In this document: positions 50,246-60,800 of the stretch, piece after piece
How the letters are laid out: every line of letters begins with the position of its first letter
Position numbering within the stretch: position 1 is the first letter of the stretch
DNA from: Metridium senile
Taxonomy: Eukaryota; Cnidaria; Anthozoa; Actiniaria; Metridiidae
Assembly (NCBI GenBank): GCA_949775045.1
Contig: OX459101.1
Coordinates: 10,257,101 to 10,321,100, forward strand
DNA: 64,000 bases
Direction of reading: 5' to 3'
Notes under the pieces: generated by a model
Seen by the model: only the letters and a program-made list of their open reading frames with translations
What the model was told of the DNA's origin: nothing
Databases searched by the model: none
Made by a program: the position numbers and the translations under genes

Positions 50246-51523
50246 CCCCGTATATGCAAATGTTTTCAAAGAATCACATCACAGCTCTAGGGCATAAACA
50301 AAAACTTGGTCTGAAACCATTGTTCAAAATCATTTGCATTACAACTATAATAACAGCTATTGTTAGCAATAAGGCAAAATGTCCAAAGCTGTGGTATTTT
50401 TATTGCAACTTGCACTCAATTTGTGCTTCCAAAGCACATTTTCATAATCCAATAGTTACTGTATTTCAATGACTGTGAATTTAACATTTTATTACCAGTA
50501 TAGTCCATAACAGATTTTCTTATTAGACATTGCAGAATCGAAATGCAACTAGATGGAGCAAGTTAAGTTCTGCAATGGCACTTGGGATTGTTACATGGGG
50601 CAGTGATGTTACGGCTATTGTTGCATCCCATATGTAACAATCACAAATGCCTTTGTGGAACTCAACTTAACCCAGCCTGCATCATCATTATATTCATGAA
50701 ATAAGATAACATTGTGCAATGTAGAGTTTATCTTATATCAAAGACAAGTAAAGTTGCAACTTAGGTATTGTTTTCTTTGTATTAGATGTTACTGCATGGT
50801 TATGATAGAGTAGACGCACTTAATCCGTAAAACAAATACTAATTTTTAGTACTAAATAGTGATAATAAAACAATAGAAAACAAAGGATGTTTTTATGAAA
50901 TAGTACTAATTAGTAATAGTTATATGTCACGGATTTAGTGCGTCTACTCTATAGTGTCACAGACTAAATAGTCATCAAATAAAACTTTTACATCAGGTAT
51001 TATATATAGTGAATAAATATTATTTTGGTGAGCGTTTTTCATTATTTTGAGTACAAAGACACTTTTGCTTTTATCTTGTTGACATATACCTTTAATAATA
51101 AAAATTAAAGGAATTATAAAGTCACGACGATTCGGTCTCATCATGAAACCATCATAGGTACAAGAAAATTAAATTATGCAAATACATCATTTTAAACTGC
51201 TTTATAACAAAACCTGTTTCAAAAATGTTGGTCTGATATCTGAGACAAAATAACTAGCTACAAAAGCCAAACTTTTAGTATTATGTAGTAAAATGTAAAA
51301 TTAGAATATAACTTGTGAATATCAACTTGGAGGTTTGCTTTTTCATTCAATAGTATTACGAAGTGCAAAAGGAAATTTCAGATATCAGACGTTCCACATA
51401 TTTTGAAACAGGACTAGATGCTAGAATAGTCATTCTCACCAAAATAAGAAGTCTTTAAAATTGAAATAAATAAACCACAATGCTAATTAAATCATTAAAA
51501 GCTGATAAATGATGTTTGTTATT
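50246..51523. other. No gene seen
   Basis: AT-rich sequence between FBXL15 and DAPP1. TAGAGTAGACGCACTTAATCC near 50810 is mirrored by GGATTTAGTGCGTCTACTCT near 50933 (quoted ends), suggesting another degraded foldback at about 50804-50953. Confidence 0.4.
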
Positions 51524-51529
51524 TTTATT
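51524..51529 (-). terminator. Candidate polyadenylation signal for DAPP1
   Basis: AATAAA on the minus strand about 245 bases downstream of the DAPP1 stop codon. It is the nearest canonical signal seen. Confidence 0.45.
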
Positions 51530-51771
51530 TAAAAACAAACAAACAAAAACATTGTTAGCAACACAAATACTTTGTATTCACCATACTGAACTCAAACCTC
51601 TGCTATTTTAAATACAAGTCATATATATATCATTATCGTATCATATCGTCATTCTGTTTTGTGATTAAAATCTGTGCTGTTTTTTACAATTAAATCAGCC
51701 GATATTTATAGATATATTTCATATATTGTATTATGTACATCTCAGCCTATTGTATGTTATTTAGCGTAGTG

Positions 51772-51816
51772 TCATCTGACTGTTGATGTTCTTTTTTTGC
51801 TTGTTGCCAAGTTATC
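51772..51816 (-). CDS. DAPP1: DAPP1 exon 9 (C-terminus, stop)
   Basis: Acceptor CTATATTTTTGCAG, phase 0. It encodes DNLATSKKRTSTVR and stop TGA. Confidence 0.87.
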   Translation of the reverse strand, partial: DNLATSKKRTSTVR

Positions 51817-54800
51817 CTGCAAAAATATAGTACATAAAACAATCAGTTGAAGGGATGGATGGGTAAATGAATGAATTGATGAATAAATGGATGAATGAAT
51901 GAATTGAAAGAATGGATAAGCAAATGAAGAAATAACTGAATGGATAAATCAATGAATGATTGAATAAATGAATGCATAAATGATTGAAGAAATCAAATGA
52001 AGGAACCGATAAATAAAAAATGGATAAATTGATGAATGACAATAAATAATTGAATGAAAGAATGGACAAAAGAATGGATAAATGAAGGAATGAATAACAA
52101 AATGAATGAATGGACAAATGAATGAATGGATAAATGAATAAATGAATAGATAAATGAATGAATGGATAAATGAATGAATGAATGGACAAATGAATGGATA
52201 AATGAAGGAATAAATGAATGAATGGATAAATGAATAAATAAATGAATGGATAAATGAATGAATGAATGAATGAATGAATGAACAAATTAATGGATAAATG
52301 AAGGAATGAATAACAAAATAAATGAATGGACAAATGAATGAATGGATAAATGAAGAAATGAATAGATAAATGAATGAATGAATGGATAAATGAAGGAATA
52401 AATAAATGAATGGACAAATGAATGAATGGATAAATGAAGAAATGAATAGATAAATGAATGAATGGATAAATGAAGGAATAAATAAATGAATGGACAAATG
52501 AATGAATGGATAAATGAAGGAATAAATAAATGAATGGATAAATGAATGAATGAATGAATGAATGGATAAATAAATGAATGGATAAATGAATGGACAAATG
52601 AATGGATAAATAAATGAATGAATGAATGAATGAATGAATGGATAAATGAATGGATAAATGAATAACTAAATACACAAATTTGTAAAAGGCCTTAAGCTTG
52701 TTTGCTGGGTAAGTTTGACATGTTGACAGTTTATAAGCAAGTGACATACCAGTTTCCATTTTAACATAGTGATCCACTCTTCAGCTTCTTGTGATGAGTT
52801 AGCAAAACAATAAAATGTTCTAGCCGGCATCACTATCCTGTTGATTGAAATATCATCAAAAACATTAGTGAGCCTCTCCCAGGGGTTTTAGGGATCAAGG
52901 GAACAAGTGCATCTATTTTAAGGGAACAAGGGATACTGCCAAATTATTTTCAGGGAACAAGGGAACAAAATGTGATAAAACAATAGTTTTGGGGATCAAG
53001 GGAACAAGGTAAAACAATTTAGGGAAAGTTATTTTACTTATGGGGAACAAGGGAGAAAATACAAAAAGATCAAAGGATCATGGAGCATGTTACCCCCCTC
53101 TCCCCCCCCCCCCCCCCCCCCCGCCCCCCTCTGGGAGGGGCTTATTAGTGGAAAACATCTATTACAACAACTGTACTAGATACTCTCATCACACTCCATT
53201 GAAGCAGTATTTTCTGTCCAAATTTTCATTAATTATTAAAATCAATAGTCCCCTTTACAATTCCTTGCGTCATGTTGAAAGGTACCTGGGCCTTTGCATT
53301 GAAGCGAGACAAACGTTGAGTTTGCAATGATAGACACGTGAATAATTGTCCCACAAGGTGTTAAAATGTCTCTATAAACTATTGATCACTGCAAGCTCAA
53401 CGTTCATCTCGCTTCAATGCAAAGGCCAACTAATTTTCAAGATGGCGCAGGGAACTGTGAAAGGTGACTTTTGATATGTTTTCTCACCTAAAGCAGTTAG
53501 CTTTACCAACAGAATCTTCTTTAGCAACCTCATGACATTGTTCAAGATCAAGCACTTTGATTGCTTCTCTATCCTGGAATGGAATCATTGAATGGAAAGT
53601 GAATGGGATGGAATTGAATGGGATAGAATGGCATCCAAATAAATTGAATTCAACTAAAAATGATTGCATTGAAGTAATGTTACAAATCCGAGTCACAGTA
53701 TTCTATGGGGATTTCAAAATCCGCTGTGAGTGAAATTTCAAATGCAAATCGTTCATTGAATGGGAGAATTTAAAAATAAAAAGAGCAGTGAATTTTATCA
53801 TATTAAATGGGAATTAAAGGCAGTTGTGACTCCTTAATTTTTGGATGTATACTCCTATTTCAAAAAACGTTGTCAGAAGGAGATCTGAATCTGCAATCTG
53901 AGACCAAAATGAATTGGCCCTGGGTTTTTTTTCGCGCTTAGCACCTTCAGATTTATATTTACCATCGCCATATCCGAAGCCAGAAAGTGCACGCAAACGA
54001 ATTTTTAATGAGAAAAAACTGCCGCACCCCAGAATTCATTTCAGTCTCAGACGTTTTTTGAAATAGGTGTAGATCTACATGTCAATAGTCCCCTTCACAT
54101 TTCATTACTTCATCTTGAAAGGTAGCTACACCTTTTAATAGAAGCGAGACAAACATTGAGCTTGCAATGATGAAGAAACATGAATAGTTTTCATTCAGTG
54201 TGTTAAAAGGTCTCTATTATTGCAAGCTTAACGTTCATCTTGCCTTGATGCAAAGGCCCGGCTACCTTTCAAGATGGCATGCACAGGGAACTGTGAAGGA
54301 CACTATTCTATTATATATGAGTAAAATGTTTTCATTAATTACATGGATTGCTTACCCCTTTTGACTTATAATACTTGAGTTCATTTCTAAATAAGACAAA
54401 CCATCTTGTTTTCCAGTTCTGTAAGGGCACAACATGAACATTTTAACAATAAATATTTCAATTAATAATTGTGAAACTATACAAAAAAAGCTTCTCCCAG
54501 GTTGAACATCTTACCAAGATCCATGTAAGATAATACAAGATCCAGACAAGATCAATCCAGGAATGATCTTACAAGATCTTGGCAAGATCAATCCAGGCAT
54601 GATCTTACAAGATATTGGCAAGATCGATCCAGGCATGATCTTACAAGATCTTGGCAAGATCAATCCAGGCAGGATCTTATAAGATCTTGGCAAGATCCAG
54701 GCATGATCTTACAAGATCTTGGTATGTAACAAGTTCTTGACAAGATATAATTAAGATCTTCCCAAGATCCTTCCAAGAAATTTATTTGCCAAGGTTTTAG

Positions 54801-57800
54801 TAAGATCTTAGATCAATCTTACCAGATCTTAGCAAGATGCTCAACTTGGGATAGCTTAATTAATTGTAGAGTTTAACTTCAATGTCTTGACTAATGCTTT
54901 TTAAAATGAATTACTTTTCTCAGTGTTTTCAATAGAAATATACATTTTTTTAAACGATAGGTAATATAATGAAATTTTTAGCACCGTAAAAAATGTTGAC
55001 TACCGTAAACTTTACTAACGTTTCAAGCTTTAGCCCTTTGTGGGAGTAAAAGAGTTAGCTCAAAACATCAGCAAAGTTAAGCCAACATTTTTTACAGTGT
55101 TACAAATTTCCTTCTATTACCTTAATTGTTCTTAAAAAATTCATGAATAATTAATGAGACATTTTCAAAAGAAATCATGACCATGACGAGTGTTGTAAAT
55201 CTGATACAACACTAGTGTTGTATATCCTGATTTGCATAAGTTTTAACTGGTAATTTTACGGCAAAATTTATTTTAATCTTGAAAATTTTGGTAAAATATG
55301 AAAGAGCTAACCTAGACATTTTTTAAGTAGTTTACAACATTCGCGTCCGTGTTGTATCGGCGATACAACACGGCCGCTCATGTTGTAAACACTACATATC
55401 AAACACTGACGCAGCCTATACTAGTTTACTCGCTAGTTTACATTTACATTTTTTAAATATATTAATCTTATGGCAAGAACGAACAAAAATTTTATCAGCG
55501 ATAAGAATTAATAAAGTAAACTCAAGCATAATTACTGTATTCAAGTTGCACCAAAAATAAAATAGTTTAACAAGATTTATGCAAAATTTTAGTTGGAAAT
55601 TAAAGTGTTTTATTAATTAAAGTATAAATTTAGTATTATTAAAAATGCCAAAAATTACAATAAATTATTATTAATGCTCAATGTTAAGTAAAAAAATCAA
55701 AGTTTATTCTTTCTACAGGTAAGCATGCTTTTGACATTGTTTAATAGTGAATTAATAATGTAAAATATGGCACTCACTTTCTGATAGTATTTGCAATAGT
55801 AACCCATTAATGGAATGGTAATGTATTGTAATCCATTAATTTTCAAAGGATTAATGTGCAAGTTATATGTGAAGACAAAAGAAAAGATGAAATAATAATC
55901 AGTTAAAAAATGACAGTTAATTACAATCAGGCAACAGTATGATAATTAAAGGGCAGGGCTACACGTCTAGCAATTTTGTCACATGGTATGATGGGTGATT
56001 TCAATAGCAACTTTATAAAAAAAAAATTAACTTTTTCAACGTCTCAATCTTCTAGCTGCACCCTACTAATCAGTGAGACTCACTGACACACTCACTACCT
56101 CTATGTTTAATATTTTGCACACTACTAATGGTTCACATGTTCATTTTTGCAAGCAGCTTCGACATGCTTCGACATGCTTGAAATTCAGGCGGCAGAAAAA
56201 TCACAGCGAGATGCACTAAATTTTAAGCATGCATGTTCAAAGTTGGAGCAACAAAGACACAATAAACTTAATATAAAGCCAGTGATAGTTGTTTTGAAAT
56301 ATATTTTATTTATCATTTTTTAATATTAATTTTGATTCTTATTTAATTTTCTCATTTTATTTTCAAGCATATTGCATATTACATTTTATTAGTAACAGTA
56401 TTTCTAATATTATCTTTGTCAATAGTTAAAATTAATGTCATAACTTTAATTCTCATTATATCTCAATGTTTGTTAGCAATTAATCTGTATCATTATTATA
56501 TGGCTACGATAGTACGCGCGCTCTGATTGGCTGATTTCCGGTCTGATATTTTCCCATATCAGACCATTACCATGACAACGGTCCAATTTTCATATTTTTT
56601 TCAGACCAGGAAATTAAAAAACCGCTTGTAAAATATTGCAATAAATATTTTGTTAAAGTTTTGCCTTTTCATAGCTGCAGCAAAGTGTTTTTTAGCCAGT
56701 TTAGTGTGTGTTTAATGTATTTTTATTCATTCAACAATGAGAGATTCGGCAATAAAATATTTGAAATTTCGTACATCGCTAAGAAAAAAAGCCATATAAT
56801 AAACGATTTATTAACCTCGCTTGTTCGGTCTGTCCGGAAAAATATCAGACCTCAGTCTTTTTTGTACGGACCTCGCTGCGCTCGTTCCGTACTGTCAAGA
56901 CCTTGGTCTGATATTTTCCCGTACAGACCTCACGCTCAGTTAATAATTCTTTAATATTATACTGAAACTATTTAAGGAACTAGCTAGCATAATGTAGCAG
57001 TAAGTAATATATTAAGTAAGTTAGTTAATAAGTTAATACGTTACAGTACTAGTTAGTTAGTTAGTTAGTTAGTTAATTATTTAATTGATTATTATTATTT
57101 GTATTGATCTGACTGTATAATTTACTCACTAACGTACTTAATATTTCATTCATTTATTTACTATGTAAATAAGTAAGTAAACATGTATGTGAGTAAGTAA
57201 GTAAGTAGGTAAGTAAGTAAGTAAGTGAGTAGGTAAGTAAATAAGGAAGGAAGGAAGGAATAAAGGAAGGAAGGAAGTAAATAAGGAAGGAAGGAAGTGT
57301 TAGGTGTTAATATTACAGTGCGAATCGGAAAACCATGGGCACCGGCCCAGAAATATTTTAGAAACCGTTTATTGTTTGTTGAACAACTCACAAACAACTC
57401 TAACTACAAAAAGTTTATCATACTACGTACATCAGTCAAAATTCTTGCTGTGATTTAGTTGTTTGTGAGTTGTTCAACGAATAATAAATGATTTCTAAAA
57501 TATTTTTAGGTGCCCACGGTTTTGTGATTCGCACTGTCAGGTAACCGGCGATGCCGGGACACAGATCGCCGTGAATGCAGGCTAATATTAAGGAGCAACT
57601 GAGTATTATTACTGTAGTTGTTGTAATAGTAATGATATCTTACCTTGATTGTGCCTCCTAGTTTTGTTAGGTAGCCTTCTTTGGAGCTAAACTATGTACA
57701 AAAAATACAAACAAATAGGTTAAGAAGTGATATTCATTAAATCAATGAATCATATTAAAAATGTATTGGACCAGCAATGAACAAGAACCTAGCAAGTTGA

Positions 57801-60800
57801 AATATGTGTTAATAACAGTAACTGTTATTTTTAATAATAACAATTAATAATAACTTTTGAAGCAATAGAATAAAACTGCTAACATGTTGCTATGTAAATT
57901 TTTGATTTCAAATCCTTTGGGAATAAGATTTGTTGTCTTACAGTGCTGCTAATTCAACCGGGGCCACCTCGAGTTTATTAGCCAGTCACGTTTGAGCTTA
58001 AGAACAAAAGATATCTACTTTGTCTCCTTATCATCCAATCAAATTATAGATGTGAATTGACTCGACGGATCGTCTATGTCTGGTTCTTTTGTTCTTAAGC
58101 TCAAACGTGATTGGCTAATAAACTCGGGGTGGCCCCGGTTGAATTAGCAGCACTGTAAGTATTAAGATATCAAGTGGAAAATATTTGGGATAAAACTTTT
58201 TATTCCCAGAGGTTTTGAATTGGGTGGAAACATACATAACAACCTGTTAAAACTTACAGATCTAATATTTCCCTCTGAAGCGTCTTCACTAGTTGCTCTG
58301 TTTTTGCCCCACTCCGCATGGACTCTGACTTTCTCATAACATGCCGGTTCATCAACATTACGAGGGTAAGGGTACTTTAGAAGGGTTAATACACCTAAAG
58401 ATGGAAAGGCACATTTAATATACGGGTCATTTCATTTTTGGACAAAAAGTTAACACACTTAGATAAAGTGTATAATAAGTTACACTATTATCATTTGACT
58501 GTATTTCCTGCTTGCACACCCCTAATCAAAACCATGCAGACAAGTCACATGATGCCCGGGCCATACGTGATTTGTTGAGCAGGCCGTAAAAAGTCATCTG
58601 GCCCACTCAAAAAGGCATATGGAGATGCTTGCAAAAAAATAAAAAAGGGTCATATATGATAAATTGCTTATAAAATGCTAGTGGCTTCACACTTATTTCG
58701 ACTTCTTTCCATTCAGTGTAGCTTTGAGTAGCTTTAAATACCCGTAAAACGGAGCATTGATGGAGAGAGGGGGAAAAGAGTGCACCATCGGCTTCCTGGG
58801 AGACCAGCTTACTTTTAGCTGAAGGAACTACCGACGCTAAAAAAGAGTACTTTTACTTTTCCATATTTCTTGTACTTACCAGAGTCTCCTCCAATCAGTG
58901 GCTTGTTTTCAAAATGTTGGATAAACTCATTCAGACTTGTAAACTTGCCCATACCAAATGTAAACTGCTGGTTTGCATCTCTGCCTATTTGAAAATGTTT
59001 GACTGAATCTGCACACCTACCAAGCAAGACAATATGGAAATGTTGGATATTATGATTTTTTATCTTAATTATAAAAATTTAGTTAACACCGTCAAATCAT
59101 TGTTGTCATCATCATTGTCATTATCATCATCATCATCATTATGATCACTGCTGTGATCATAATCACATCGTCATCACTATCATCATCTTCACTATCTTGA
59201 TTATCACTATCACCATTATCATGATCACTGCTATCATCAACATCATCATCACAATCATGATCACTGCTATCATTAACATCATCATCACTATCATCATCTT
59301 CACTATCCTGATCATCACTGTCATCACCATCATGATCACCATCATGATCACTGCTATCATCAACATCATCATCACAATCATGATCACTGCTATCATTAAC
59401 ATCATCATCACTATCATCATCTTCACTATCCTGATCATCACTGTCATCACCATCATGATCACCATCATGATCACTGCTATCATTAACATCATCATCATAA
59501 TCACTATCATCATTATCACTATCATCATCATCACTATCATCATCTTCACTATCCTGATCATCACTGCCATCACCATCATGATCACCATCATGATCACTGC
59601 TATCATTAACATCATCATCATAATCACTATCATCATTATCACTATCATCATCTTCACTATCCTGATCATCACTGTCATCTCCATCATGATTACAATCATG
59701 ACCACTGCTATCATTAACATCATCATCATAATCACTATCATCATCATCACTATCATCATAATCACTATCATCATCTTCACTATCCTGATCATCACTCTCA
59801 TCACCATCATGCTCACTGCTATCATCAATCATCAACATCATAATCACTATCATCATCATCACTATCATCAAAGTTATCATCACTATCATCATCATCATCT
59901 ATACCTGCATGATAACGAGTATTCTCCTTTAGAGGTTGCGCTATCTCTCAATAAATAACTGCCGTCGACTCCATTAGACATAAGTAATGCCTCGGCATGA
60001 TGTCTGGTGATTTCACCATGGTACCAACTACAAACAACAATATACTAAAGGTCAATAATCAATAAGTAATACACAGATAAGATTGAACTAATAAGTAATA
60101 TTTAAAAACTCATGAATAATTAATGAGACATGTACAAAAGAAATCATGACCATGACGAGTGTTGTGAATATCTGATACAACACTAGTGTTGTATATCCTG
60201 ATTTGCATAAGTTTTAACTTGTCATTTCTCGGCGAGATTTACTTAAATCTTGAACATTTTGGTAAAATATTTTAAGTCGTGTACAACATTCGAGTTGTAT
60301 CAGCTATACAACACGCACGTTTGGCTATTGATTGTATCTGCTGATACAACACAACCGCTCATGTTGTAAACATTACATACAATGTAAGTGGCCGATCTGT
60401 ATGGAATATACAACGGCGAGTCAAAGAGACGAAAATATTGTAAATGTATACCGTGTAGTACTTATTAACCCTTTGACTACTGGGCTTTTTTGACATTTTT
60501 GAGCGATTTTCTGGATATAAACGATCCGTAGGATTTCTTGACTCCATATTTGGCGTTACCATGGAAAGTGCTGCTGTTTTGTAATCTCAGGGGCTCAAGT
60601 TCTCAGGCCACATGACTTTTAGATCGTTTGAAAGCATTGTTGGATATTTACACTGGCTCAAAGTTGGCTTAAATCGGAATTTCGTTAATTTTAGGGTCAT
60701 ATTTTGCCTTTAGTCACTACTGGAAGAGCATCATTAAGCTTCAAGGTAGCAAATAGCTCACTTTCTAGAAGAAATCAGCGAGGAATCTCACTTTGTCAGC

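Noticed and set aside
50050..50472. 140-codon plus-strand frame
   Set aside because: Its first half is the CCCTGTTTATGAC repeat and the rest is AT-rich with no domain.
59092..59898. Asp/Ser-rich 268-codon frame
   Set aside because: Comes from the ATC/GAT array in a DAPP1 intron. The Ile-, Met- and Asp-rich frames are all open, as expected from the repeat.
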